Below are positions 11,106 through 20,909 of a stretch of 64,000 bases of DNA, in pieces (the stretch's first letter is position 1; the number at the start of each line of letters is the position of its first letter). The DNA comes from Lumbricus terrestris (Eukaryota > Annelida > Clitellata > Crassiclitellata > Lumbricidae). The notes under the pieces were generated by a model. It did no database searches. It had not been told where the DNA came from and was given only the letters and a program-made list of their open reading frames with translations. The DNA is taken from the NCBI GenBank assembly GCA_949752735.1, contig OX457050.1, forward strand, positions 42,415,784 to 42,479,783, read 5' to 3'. The translations under genes and the position numbers were made by a program.

Positions 11106-11216
11106 GTGCAATACATGCGATGATTGATGCAAATCTAATTTCCGGGGGGTAATCTGAAACCGGTTTCAAGTTTCCGGGGGGTAATGTTTAGGAGGGGTAA
11201 TTTGAAACCTTTACAC
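11106..11216. mobile_element. Foldback family F, right end only
   Basis: Matches the right arm of F1 (GAGGGGTAATTTGAAACC...TTTACA) followed by CCGG. The left half is missing. Confidence 0.65.
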
Positions 11217-11221
11217 CGGTG

Positions 11222-11530
11222 GTAAGCTGATCTCCTCCCTTGACGTGACTTGTGGGCGCTGAGAAATTCTCTAAGATTTGCATAACATTACAAGTCGACT
11301 ACTGACTTTTCCGTTCACTGCACATAAAGTGCAAAATTCACTCAGTGCTTTTTTTCAGCGTGCAGTTTTACACAAAATGTCCAGTTCTAAATGGATCTGT
11401 GCAGTTGTAGAAGCAATTCTGTGCGGTAAAAACTAGTGAAAAATGTCATTCTCCTGCGAATGAGAGTAATTTACAATGGAGGATGAGAAGGCAAAGAAAG
11501 GGTTTGAGCAATATTTTCATCTGTAGCTAA
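11222..11530. other. No feature seen
   Basis: Unique-looking sequence without convincing ORF or repeat. Confidence 0.4.
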
Positions 11531-11534
11531 AATG

Positions 11535-11712
11535 AGTGTAGGACATTTCCCCCTGGACAAAACCCCCCGGACAATACCCCGGACAATTCCCCAGGGTAGG
11601 ACAATTCCCCCTTGTGGAACATATTGCGTGTAAGTGGTATTACTATAAAACGGCGGTCCTAAGTACATAAGTTGGATTGATGAAAAGATTTCTTGCTAAA
11701 TAGAAGCCGGAT
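11535..11712. mobile_element. Foldback family B, inverted partial copy B3
   Basis: Reverse complement of the right end of B1: GTGTAGGACATTTCC, CCCCGGACAA units, TATTGCGTGTAAGTGGTATT, ACGGCGGTCCTAAGTAC, then one minisatellite unit. Truncated where the Helitron-type repeats begin. Confidence 0.75.
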
Positions 11713-12437
11713 AGATGCAAAATTTCTCGGGTGGCGTACCGGTGGAGGTCGGAGTTAGTGGTGGCGTTTTGTGGGGCGTGTGGAGGGGATTTATTTCTCC
11801 GAAAAAAATTCACGGGTGGCGCACCGGTGGAGGTCGGAGTTAGTGGTGGCGTGTGGTGGGGGGTGAGGGAATTTTGAAGAGAAATTTTTTCCCGAAAACC
11901 AAAATTTCATGGGTGGCGTACCGGTGGAGGTCGGAGTTAGTGGTAGCGTGTTGTTGGGGCTACGGAAGGGGATGGGGAGAATTTGGGGAGAATTTGGGGG
12001 TGCAATATTGTTCCCCGAAAAAAAATTTAACGGGTTTCGTACCAGTGGAGCTCGGAGTTTGTGGTGGCGTGTTGTTGGGGTGGGGAAGGTAGGGGGTATT
12101 TTAGGAGAACATTTTCCCCGAAAACCAAAATTTCTCGGGTAGCGTACCGGTGGAGGTCGGAGTTAGTGGTGGCGTGCTGTGGGGTGAGGGAGGGGTGGGA
12201 ATTTTGGGGGCAAAATTTTTCCCCGAAAACTAAAATTTTACGGGTGGCGTACCGGTAGAGGTCGGAGTTAGTGGTGGCGTGTTGTGGGGTGGGGTAAATT
12301 TGTGGAGATTTACCCCCGAAAACAAAATTTTCTCGGGTGTCGTATCGGTGGAGGTCGGAGTGGTGTGGTGTGGTGGGGTTGTGACCGGAGCGGGTCGAAT
12401 CCTAAATTTCCCGGGCAACGCCGGGTACCCCAGCTAG
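11713..12437 (+). mobile_element. Helitron 3' fragment with tandem repeats
   Basis: Seven degenerate ~90-120 bp units containing GGGTGGCGTACCGGTGGAGG and CCCCGAAAACCAAAATTTC. They are followed by the terminal hairpin CCCGGGCAACGCCGGG and the end CAGCTAG, then T. A hairpin ~10 nt before a CTAG terminus next to T is the Helitron 3' signature. The 5' TC end is missing. The complete relative is at 48944-50446. Confidence 0.8.
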
Positions 12438-12700
12438 TTATTAATATAATTATTATTATCATTATTATTATAACGCAGGCGCGGAACGATCGGTAAACCG
12501 ACTCAAACTTGGTCCAAACTCATAAAATCGTTGGTAAATTCTACAATTTGCTAAGATGAATAATTGTTGTCTGCATTAAGCTTGATTACAATCCAGATAA
12601 AATAGTATAGTTCAACAGTGAAGTCAATTAAAACACAGTATGATCGATAACAATGCTTGAATAAAGCTGAGACAAAAAGGCTCAAAAAGGCAAAAAGGCA

Positions 12701-13538
12701 GGTGTCACGAAATACATGTAGAGTAGGCTACCCCGTATGCATATACCCGAATCCCAAGCCTTATAGCATAGTAAAATTATCTAAAACATGCTTTAGTCAT
12801 TTTTTCATCGCTCATCCAACTTCTAATTAATTCTACTATATCACAGTTCCGTTATTCATCCAACGTCTACTTCAACTAAAAATATTTTGATCGTTCATCC
12901 AGCCTCTAGTTTTACGGTTACAATTTAGCATAAAACCATGATTTCGTCGTTCATTCAACTTCTACTTCTGTTAATTAATATGCTCATCCAGCTTCTAATG
13001 ACACTGCAATACGTCAGCAGTAATATCATGTTTTCATCGTTCATCCAACTTCCAGCTTACGGAAATAAAATATCTCTGAAGTGCTATAAGGCTTGGGATT
13101 CGGGTATATGCTTCCCATATTAACCGTATCTCCCCCAAATGAAGAAAAGTCGAAAGGCCACCTCCGCGTGTATTTATTTTTGCAAATTAATTTTCATCTG
13201 CATTGTTTTGAACAATGACACTAGCACGTATGTTTATTCCTAATAGGTAACTTGTTTTGCTTTGGTTTTTGAGCACTTAGAACATTTAAAACTCTTAAGA
13301 ACAGTCAGAGTCACTAAATAAACTGAGTTGCCTTTCTCTGAACATTATTTAGGGCATAAAACAATTATAGTGACCTTAAAGTTTGATTAGATCATAAAAT
13401 TTTCAATTATACGCATTTTTCAAAAAGGGGATAGAATGGTTTGTCCCCGCATCTAGACCGGTTAATTAAATCCGGGGTATAGATTAATTCATCACCCCGG
13501 ATAGCTTTCAGGGGCATACTCCATATATTTCGTGACAC
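12701..13538. mobile_element. Family G element with nested MITE
   Basis: Starts GGTGTCACGAAATA and ends in the inverse TATTTCGTGACAC. Its body (13113-13530, containing TTTTGAACAATGACACTA and AAAGGGGATAGAA) recurs at 34465-34899 and 48120-48423. A smaller TIR element (12739-13111) sits inside. No clear TSD found. Confidence 0.7.
12739..13111. mobile_element. MITE family P, copy 1
   Basis: Perfect 30-bp TIRs at 12739-12768 and 13082-13111 (outer 14 bases GCATATACCCGAAT). The core holds degenerate CATCCAGCTTCTA units. Copy 2 is at 52966-53314 with matching internal order. The TSD is not obvious. Confidence 0.8.
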
Positions 13539-13596
13539 AGGCTAGCTGCTAAATTTTGTGGTTATTTATCAACTTTGGCGAAAAAGCTGACGAATA

Positions 13597-14143
13597 GGGG
13601 CGCGGACATTTCCCCCTGGACAAAACCCCCGGACAAAACCCCCGGACAATAACCCCCCGGACAATTCCCCTGATTTAGCCTAGGACATTAACCCCCGGAC
13701 AATTCCCCCTTTGCTTCCATTCGGGCAAAAGTGGGTTTCATCCAACTTCTATTGAAATAACAATTATTTTTATCCATCCCGCTCCAATTTAAGCAAGAAT
13801 ATTTTCATCAATCCAGCTCCATTTTAAGCAAGAATAATTCCATCAATCCAGCTTCCATTTAAGCAAGAATATTTTCATCATCCCACTCCAATTTAAGCAA
13901 GAATAATTCCATCAATCCAGCTTCCATTTAAGTAAACATTATTTTGCATCAACCCGGCTTCTATTTAGCAAGAAATCTTTTCGTCAATCCAACTTGTGTA
14001 CTTAGGACCGCCGTTTTATAGTAATACCACTTACACGCAATATGTTCGACAAGGGGAATTGTCCTACCCTGGGGAATTGTCCAGGGGGTTTTGTCCGGGG
14101 GTTTTGTCCGGGGGTTTTGTCCAGGGGAAAATGTCCTACACTC
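13597..14143. mobile_element. Foldback B1 with 8-bp TSD
   Basis: TSD GACGAATA at 13589-13596 and 14144-14151. The left arm is tandem CCCCGGACAA-type units (~11-12 bp); the right arm is the inverse TTTTGTCCGGGGG units. The minisatellite core ATCAATCCAGCTYCAATTTA lies between. Ends begin with G but lack the GGT of other families. 547 bp, no ORF. Confidence 0.82.
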
Positions 14144-14151
14144 GACGAATA

Positions 14152-14491
14152 AACTATTACCCTGAGCTCGGCTAGTGTGACGTTAAGAAGTTTTAGATCT
14201 CTAGGTGATTTAGTGCTAAATTGAAGATGATGCACCGTCTTGCGATATTGATTGACATCAGTCTTCCCCTCTCCTCCTTTCCTTCATCCAACCATGCCTT
14301 CCTTCCTTCCTCTCTCCCTCCGTCTGACGTACGTCTCTAGTTTGTCCGTCACGTAAGCTAGCGAGAATTGCCGAGGGCTTGGGGTTCAGTCTTTAGTTAT
14401 TCTGGTGACATAGAAATTAAGTTTTCATTGCATACACAAGCTCCACGTGGATCAAGATCTGACTCCCAGTTATTTTATACAATTATCACGG
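14152..14491. other. No gene seen
   Basis: Contains a C/T-rich stretch (about 14265-14330, TTCC-like) and otherwise no recognisable feature. Confidence 0.4.
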
Positions 14492-14500
14492 TGCACTAAG

Positions 14501-15120
14501 GGTGTCACGACAAATAGTCCATGCAGCGACAACTCGTACAACGACAACTCGTCCACGGAAAATTGGTCCACCAACAACTGGTCCACCGAAATAGAAGCCG
14601 GGCTAATGAGAAAGCGCTTGAGAACAGGAAGCTGGATGAAGTTTCTTTATTTATTAAATATGAGCTGTATTTATGAAAAAAGTCTAATAGCTTCGTGGCT
14701 TAAATAGAAGCTGAATGGATGATTTTCATGTGTTTCAGCATGCATCCAGCTTTTATTTCAGATCTAAAAACACCTTTATCCAGCTTCCATTTCTTAAGCG
14801 TTTTTCTACCAATCCAACTTCTATTTCACCTGTAAAAGAAACTTTATCCAGCATCTATTTCCCAAGCGTTCTGTTCATAAGTTCAGCTTCTATTTCAGAT
14901 GTAAAAAGACCTTTATCCAGCTTCCATTTCTAAAACTTTTTCCATCAATCCGGCTTCTATTTCAGCCGCAAAAACATCGACTGGAAAATTCCCAGTGAAC
15001 ATTTTGTCGGTAACTATTTGTCGATGGACCAATATTTCGTTGACCAGTTGTCGGTGAACCAGTTGTCCGTGGACCAGTTGTCGCTGGACCAGTTGTCGTT
15101 GAACCAGTTGTCGTGGAACC
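14501..15120. mobile_element. Foldback A2 with perfect 9-bp TSD
   Basis: TSD TGCACTAAG at 14492-14500 and 15121-15129. Ends GGTGTCACGACAA and, inverted, GGTTCCACGACAAC. The arms are tandem ~15-bp units (GACCAGTTGTCGKTG and complement). Minisatellite core at about 14590-14970. 620 bp, a compact relative of A1. Confidence 0.9.
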
Positions 15121-15129
15121 TGCACTAAG

Positions 15130-15589
15130 GTGCCTCTTGTGTAACGCGTTAGAGCAGAGGTATCTGAACCGCGTATCTCTCGTGCAATGCGTAACACTTG
15201 CAATTAAAGGTACTCAACGCATTACGGGTGGTCGATTCCGTCGTTCAATCAGGCAATGATTGTGTCTCTATGGCTCGAACTTTACAGTGCTACATAAGAG
15301 ATTCCCTGTGGTCGTTCCATCCTTCCGGAATAAGAAATATCCGCAACGATCTTCTTGACCCTGCTTTGCCCCTTTCCGCATTGTTTTTGTTTTCGTTGTT
15401 TGATTCTGTCTGGCCAGGAACGTACCTGAAGTTTGTCTTCAATGGAAGCTATAAGAATTCAAGATTACAATAATTCTAGACTACACGATTGAGTCAATCG
15501 CGCCCTGCACATCGCTAAGCCTTTGTCATAAATCCAAAACTGTATGCACTATTTTACGTTTGACCATTAATCATCAATTTCGCCTTGCC
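15130..15589. other. No gene seen
   Basis: A 91-codon plus-strand ORF at 15198-15473 has no recognisable domain and is not called. On the minus strand this is the 3' flank of the exon at 15590-16014. Confidence 0.4.
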
Positions 15590-16014
15590 TCAGAACAGAG
15601 TTACACTTGCGTCAAAGAAAGGCGTCTGAATACCCATTCTAGGTCCGATACTGATTCCCACTCCAAACGCTGAGACCGATACTCCATTTGCTCCAATTGA
15701 AGCATGAGTGTCGAAATTCAGTCCAACACCGGCTTGCACTGGACCAAGGTTGCCGTCCACTCTAAAAAGAGATGCATTTGCCCCGACGGAATTATTCCAG
15801 CCATACTCAGCATGGACGCTGGCCGAAAGAGCCGATGCTCCGATACTCGCCAGATTTCCAAAGCCAGTACGACCTTCAATGAGAGATGTACGGGCGTAAA
15901 ACGTCTCACCGCCGAGAATGTTCTCGGAGGCACCAGCGTCAGCAGTCAGCATTCCGCCAACTGCATAGAGTTGAAAGTCTGCGTTCGCAATGGTGTCAAC
16001 AAGTTGAGCAATTC
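15590..16014 (-). CDS. Probable last exon of Gly/Ala-rich repeat-fold protein
   Basis: On the minus strand an open frame runs from about 16014 to the stop at 15590-15592. Upstream of 16014 the minus strand reads CTGTTTTGCAG, a good splice acceptor, so this is best read as a terminal exon of about 141 codons; earlier exons are not identified. The protein alternates Gly/Ala/Ser with hydrophobic residues (ASIGASALSAS, GVGLNFDTHASIG, GVSVSAFGVGISIG) and ends DASVTLF. This glycine-hydrophobic alternation with a GVG.SIG...GI-type end is one I associate with uncharacterised animal proteins; no function is known to me. Codon use looks normal and there is no internal stop. It is one of few sequences here that looks like host coding DNA. 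Confidence 0.6.
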
Positions 16015-16113
16015 CTGCAAAACAGGTCGAATTCGCAGTTGTAAGAGGTTTCGATCTGCGGTACCGGTAATGACTGTAATATAATAAATCTGTGTAGATA
16101 TTGTTTCCAGACA

Positions 16114-16635
16114 GGTGTCGCGTGACAGAGTCTCCCTAATCTCCGCCGGAGAAAGAGACTCTCCCCCAGTGGATCTGTTCCAGAATAAATTCGCCCCAGG
16201 AGACTATGTTCGGAAATAAAGTCTCCGGGGGAGAGAATATTTCCTCCGCCCATGGGCGGAGTTTATCAGGGGCTAGGGGAGCTAAACTCCCCAAGAAAAC
16301 CCAGATTCATTTTTTTACCGTGTAAATGGTATCTTTTCCCGGGCTTAGCCCCCCAAGAAGGCTTTAGCCCCTCCAAGAACGGAAACCAAACTCCGCCCAT
16401 GCCTCCGCCTACGAAACAAAGTCTCTCCCGTTGAGCGTGAAATCGGCTACAGTCGCATAAAATTTTTAGATGAGCATATTAAACCGTTAGTTTGCGTTGC
16501 TAAATTATTTAACACAAACACATACATAGGCCTACTTTTACACCAGAAAAATGTATTCCAATACAGATTTTCAGCCAGGGGAGACTCTGTTACGGGGAGA
16601 CGTTGTATCGGGGGTAGACTTTATTTCGTGACACC
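16114..16635. mobile_element. Foldback-like family H with GGTGTC ends
   Basis: Begins GGTGTCGCGTGACAGAGTCT and ends with the inverse of GGTGTCACGAAATAAAGTCT. Subterminal GAGTCTCCC/GGGGAGACT units recur on both sides. A MITE is inserted at 16251-16401. An alternative right end, TTGTCACGCGACACC at 17813-17827, matches the left end even better, so the true extent may include the Tc1 relic. No TSD found. Confidence 0.55.
16251..16401. mobile_element. MITE with CATGGGCGGAGTTT ends
   Basis: 151 bp with 14-bp TIRs CATGGGCGGAGTTT at both ends and a perfect 8-bp TSD CCTCCGCC (16243-16250, 16402-16409). Same family as 5198-8478; hAT-like by TSD length. Confidence 0.88.
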
Positions 16636-16773
16636 TGTCCGTCCGACAGAAATTTCTGGCCCCTGAGTTGAGCATGCAGTCACGGGCCCCTAAACTATCT
16701 CCATGATTTTTTACAACAAAATTTTAATAAAAAAAACAAATAGATATAACAAATGGGTGTGTACGAATGAACG

Positions 16774-17417
16774 ATGATGAATAAATTTGACGATGAGCGA
16801 TTCGATGAGCTCGCGCTAGGCAGTTGGATACCTCTTGGATATTTCCAAGGCTACTTTTTGCCACAGATTCTCAATTGGATTGAGATCCGGGGCTTGTACC
16901 GACCAGTTCAGCGTTGTTTTCTTTCGTTATGGTTTGGTGTTGCATGGCTGCCAGTGGCGTCGGGTGTTTGCATATCGTCGATGGAATGGTCAACGCAACC
17001 AAGTGCATCGGCATACTGCAGAAGTGCATGGTGCCATCAGCTCAGCAACTCTTCCCAGGCCAGTTCCCCGTTCAGCATGACGATGCACCATGCCATCGTG
17101 CCCAACTGGTGACCAACTGGAAGAAACAGAACAATGTTAAGACGCTAGACTGGCTCGCCCGGTCTCCGGATCTCAATCCAATTGAAAATCTGTGGCATAA
17201 AGTAGCCTTGGAGATATTCAAGAGGTATCCAACTTCCAAGCGCGAGCTCATCGAATCGCTCAATGCCACCTGGAATCGAGTTGTCACCCATGACCACCTC
17301 GTCAAGATGGTCCACTCAATGCCGAAACGTTGCAGACAAGTGTTGAAGAACAAGGGCTGGCCACAAAATATTGGTGCATCACTGACACACAGAAACGGAC
17401 TTTTTCAATGCCTCTAA
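16774..17417 (+). pseudogene. Tc1-type transposase relic with inverted duplication
   Basis: From about 16914 to 17380 the plus strand encodes the C-terminal ~155 residues of a Tc1/mariner transposase: VMVWCCMAASGVG, the second catalytic Asp in QHDDAPCH, and the catalytic Glu in SPDLNPIENLW, then the usual SMPKRCRQVLKNKG tail. A full protein would be ~340 residues, so the N-terminal half with the first Asp is missing. Upstream, 16790-16910 is an inverted copy of 17125-17265: the minus strand again reads PDLNPIENLW, with a stop soon after. The locus is therefore a ~130-bp-arm hairpin over a broken transposase. A Tc1-like right terminus follows at 17707-17738. Confidence 0.88.
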
Positions 17418-17706
17418 ATCATAAAGAGGGCTTACGAGCACACATACCGGTTATTTCATCCCAACACATTGCACTATGCACAAAACAAGCATTAGCGGGT
17501 AACGAGCCTTTATGGCCTTTCTCAGGGTGGTATAGTCACGAGGTAGTAAACAAACTTTCATCCATCATGTCAAATTTTAAAAAAAATATGCTTATAAACT
17601 CGAACCGAACAATAAGAAAACCTTTAATTAACGCCCACATGCTTACAAGTACATTATATATCTTAATACAGAGGAAATGATACATACATGTATAAACGCA
17701 AAATAT

Positions 17707-17738
17707 ATGGGTGATGCAAAACTTTTTCACACCACTGT
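17707..17738. mobile_element. Right terminal repeat of Tc1-like element
   Basis: GCAAAACTTTTTCACACCAC followed by TGTA, the inverse of the common Tc1 start TACAGTGGTGTGAAAAAG. No matching left end was found. Confidence 0.65.
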
Positions 17739-17999
17739 ACTCTCCGGGAGGCGAATGTGTTCTGGAACAGATCTGAGGGTGGAATTTGTATCGGGGAAAC
17801 TTATAGGTGGCTTTGTCACGCGACACCGCACATGGTTCAAAAGGCTGTGACTAGCGGACCGCCAGGCGGCCCTCGAATTTCAAATACTAGCGGACCGCCA
17901 GTGGCGGCCGTCCAATACAGAATATTAGCAAGCCGCCAGGCGGTCGTCTAATGCTGTATACTAGCGGACCGCCAGCGGCGGCCGTCCAATAAGTTGGAT

Positions 18000-18078
18000 T
18001 TGTGAAGAAAATGTTCGTGTGAATAGAAGCTGGATTGATGATAATAATTGTCTTCTAAATAGAAGCTTGATTGATTAA
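18000..18078. repeat. CCAGCTTC-core minisatellite in element I
   Basis: Two to three units (AATAGAAGCTGGATTGATGA) joined directly to the 3' side of the transposase exon. Confidence 0.75.
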
Positions 18079-18311
18079 ACAAATGTATTGTTTCTTGAAT
18101 TTTTTCCCACCATATGTACAGCATAATCGAAGCGAGTAATAACGGAGCTCCTTCTTTGCACGTGCTGCCTTCTTTGGTGCATACTTCCTCATGGATTGCA
18201 ACGTTTTTGCATCCCGCATTGTTAGGTTACAAAATTTACTCATTTCATACTCTTTTTTGCAATTTTCTAAGTCATTAAAACAAGAAAACTTTTGTCGGAC
18301 ATAAAACAAAC

Positions 18312-20536
18312 GGTTCACTGTCAATACCGCGCACACAATACCGCGCACACAATACCGCGTTTTTCACTACCGCGCAGCTTCAATACCGCGCACGATCGAT
18401 ACCGCGCACGATCGTTACTGCGTTCGTTTGGGAATTTTTTCAATCCAGCTTCTATTTCATACATATAAATACCTTCATCCAGCTTCCATTTCTCGCTCGT
18501 TATTTTCGTCAATCCAGCTTCTATTTCATGCATATAAATACCTTCATCCAGCTTCCATTTCTCGCTCGTTATTTTCGTCAATCCAGCTTCTATTTCCGAC
18601 ATAGAAATACCTTCATCCAGCTCTTATTTCTATGTATTTATAGGTCTGAAATAAAAGCTGGATTGAGGAAAATAACGAGCGAGAAATGGAAGCTGGGTGA
18701 AAGTATTTTTATATATTCATTCATTCATTAGATGCATTTATATAGCGCCTCTTCAAGGGGGCTACTCAGAGGCGCTCCCAACCTTAGCGCGGCCAAATAG
18801 GACTGTCTTAAGATGAGAGAGGAAAGCCTGAGAAGGATTTTTACAAAGAGAGCGGAGGGTCAAATGAAGACCATTCCAGGTTGAGGGTCCCACCACCGAG
18901 AAAGCACGGTTCTGCATAGTGGAAGTTCGAGCAAAAGGGACTGAGAGCAAACTTTGTTCAGACGAACGAAGGGAGCGGAAGTGGTGAGACCTGAGAGTAG
19001 GGCTACAAAGCTCACAAAGGTAGGCAGGAGCAATGCCTAGCCTGCAGCGCCAGACTAGAGTAGATATCCTATACTCAATTCGCTGCTTGAGTGGAAGCCA
19101 GTGGAGAACGTCACGCATATAGCTGGAGATGTGGCTGAATTTAGGTATGCGGCCAATAAGGCGGGCTGCAGAGCGCAGGACGCGATCAAGGCAACTCAAA
19201 CGGGAAATTGGTAGGCCAGCATAGAGAGAGCAGCAGTAGTCAAGTCTGGTGGTAACAAAAGAATGGACAAGGGTTGCAGCAGCAGTAGGAGTAAGTGAGC
19301 GATCAACAGTGCGCAGTTGACGCAGTTGATAATAACACGCACGGCTGAGTGAGTGAATATGCGGAGCAAAAGTGAGCTCTTGGTCCAGAGTAACACCAAG
19401 GTCACGGACACTGGTTGAGAAGACAAAATCAGGAAAGGCATCAGCGATGGCTGTCATATCTAGCTTTGTCAACTGCTGGCGAGTGCCAAGCCAAATGAAT
19501 TGAGTTTTTAGAGAATTGAGGCGGAGTCGATTGGACGACATCCATATCCCCAAGGCTTCCATGGCAAAGTACATAGACCGGACAGTAGCAACAGAGTCAG
19601 AGGCACGACAGTGCTGGTAGGCTTGCACATCATCAGCATACAGATGGGCTCGCATATATGGGAGGCAAGAAGATGAGCAATATCTGAGGTATAGATTATG
19701 AAGAGAAGGGGACCCAAGACAGAGCCCTGTGGAAGACCGTAGGGAGCGGGGACCCAGAGGGACCTAGAGGGGCCATGGACCACAGAAAAGGAACGATCAC
19801 TAAGAAAGGATCTCAGCCAGAGGAGCAGAGTACCAGAGAGACCGAAAGATATATGCAGTCGTTCAAGTAAAATGTCATGGTCCACAGTGTCAAACGCTGC
19901 ACTAACGTCAAAAAGGGCTAAGAGAGTAAGCTGAGAACGATCGATGGCTCCGTAGACATCAGAAAGGAGTCGGAGAAGTAATGTCTCAGTTGAATGACCT
20001 TTTCGAAAGCCAGACTGGATTTCTGGAAACAGGTTGTGAGTCTCAAGGTATGATGTCAGCTGGAGAGCGACTATTTTCTCGATAAGCTTCGAGATGAATG
20101 AAACGTTAGCAATTGGCCGGAAGTTGACTGGATTGTTTGAATCGAGTCCTTCGCACTTGAGAACAGGAACCATATATGAAATAGAAGGTGAATTGACGAA
20201 TATAACGAGAGAAAAATGGAAGCTGGATGAAGGTATAGCCTATATAGGTATGAAACAGAAGCTGGATTGAGAAAAATAACGAGCGAGAAATAGAAGCTGA
20301 ATGAAGGTATTTATATGTATGAAATAGAAGCTGGATTGACGAAAATAACGAGCGAGAAATAGAAGCTGGATGAAGGTGATCATAGGTATAAAATAGAAGC
20401 TGGATTGAACAAATTCGCAAACAAACGCGGTAGCGATCGTGCGCGGTATCGATCGTGCGCGGTATTGAAGCTGCGCGGTAGTGAAAAACGCGGTATTGTG
20501 TGCGCGGTATTGTGTGCGCGGTATTGACCGGATACC
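18312..20536. mobile_element. Foldback D1 nested in element I
   Basis: Ends GGTTCACTGTCAATACCGCG and, inverted, GGTATCCGGTCAATACCGCG. The ~125-bp arms are nearly identical and built of ACCGCGCAC-containing ~14-17 bp units. Direct flanks AAAACAAAC (18303-18311) and AAAACAAAT (20537-20545) are a 9-bp TSD with one mismatch. Minisatellite cores at 18425-18712 and 20175-20410 are in opposite orientations, interrupted by a LINE (18715-20172). Confidence 0.85.
18715..20172 (-). mobile_element. 5'-truncated CR1/L2-type LINE
   Basis: Encodes reverse transcriptase in two overlapping minus-strand frames. 20173-19508 carries NFRPIANVS, GFRKGHSTETLL, LFDVSAAFDTVDHDIL and GLPQGSVLGPLLF. 19655-18762 carries the catalytic YADDV box and the C-terminus through AFSVVGPSTWNGL. 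One frameshift lies near 19655-19670, just before YADD, so it is inactive. No endonuclease domain. The 3' end has GGCGCTATATAAATGCATC and an (ATGA)n tail (18715-18729 on the plus strand). It sits in the minisatellite of D1. Confidence 0.92.
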
Positions 20537-20909
20537 AAAACAAATTATCGGTAACTGCCGCCATTGTAACAATATTCAAGAATCAAGACTCGTGACTCAT
20601 GTGACAGGTTACACGTGACTGGCGGTCCGCTAGTAATAGAAATTGGACGGCCGCATGGTGGTCCGCTAGTCACTTCGTTCAAAATAATAACCTCATCACG
20701 GGTCGGCAGCATGTGTGACATAGGTCTATCTGCGGCGTATTGTATTAGGATAAGCGCTCTACGCCATGATAATAAAATTATTATAGTCGATTTCGTTGCC
20801 GTTGGTCATTGTCTATTTTCCGTATTACGAAGTAAGCCGTTGTATACAAATGTACATTTTCCGCATTTTGCCTTGGTTGGCTGAGTAAGAAAAAGAGAAA
20901 ATGAAGATA

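Larger units (their letters stand above)
18060..20564 (-). pseudogene. Mutator/ZSWIM3-type transposase, N-terminal exon split by foldback D
   Basis: Minus-strand coding starts at an ATG (20562-20564) in good context and runs to 20537, where element D begins. It resumes on the other side of D at 18302 and stays open to about 18080. If D and one TSD copy are ignored, the two parts are in the same frame. The domain has the pattern I associate with the N-terminus of ZSWIM3-like/MULE transposases: FSCFNDLENCKKEYE, then RDAKTL, then a basic stretch, then LRYYSLRLCCTYGGKKFKK. In such proteins a DDE RNase-H-like core and SWIM zinc finger follow; here the frame runs into minisatellite and stops near 18060, so the catalytic part is absent. 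Assignment is by pattern memory, not alignment. Confidence 0.62.
17843..20676. mobile_element. Foldback family I with captured or native MULE exon
   Basis: Perfect 8-bp TSD GTTCAAAA at 17835-17842 and 20677-20684 (9 bp with one mismatch if extended). The ~60-bp arms align: GTGACTAGCGGACCGCC left, inverse right; the left arm is expanded to about four ~40-bp units to 17995. Inside, from right to left on the minus strand, lie the first exon of a Mutator/ZSWIM3-type transposase, two minisatellite units, and the nested foldback D (18312-20536). Confidence 0.8.

Noticed and set aside
16105..16640. TSD for family H
   Set aside because: Neither possible right end (16635 or 17827) gives matching 8-9 bp flanks.
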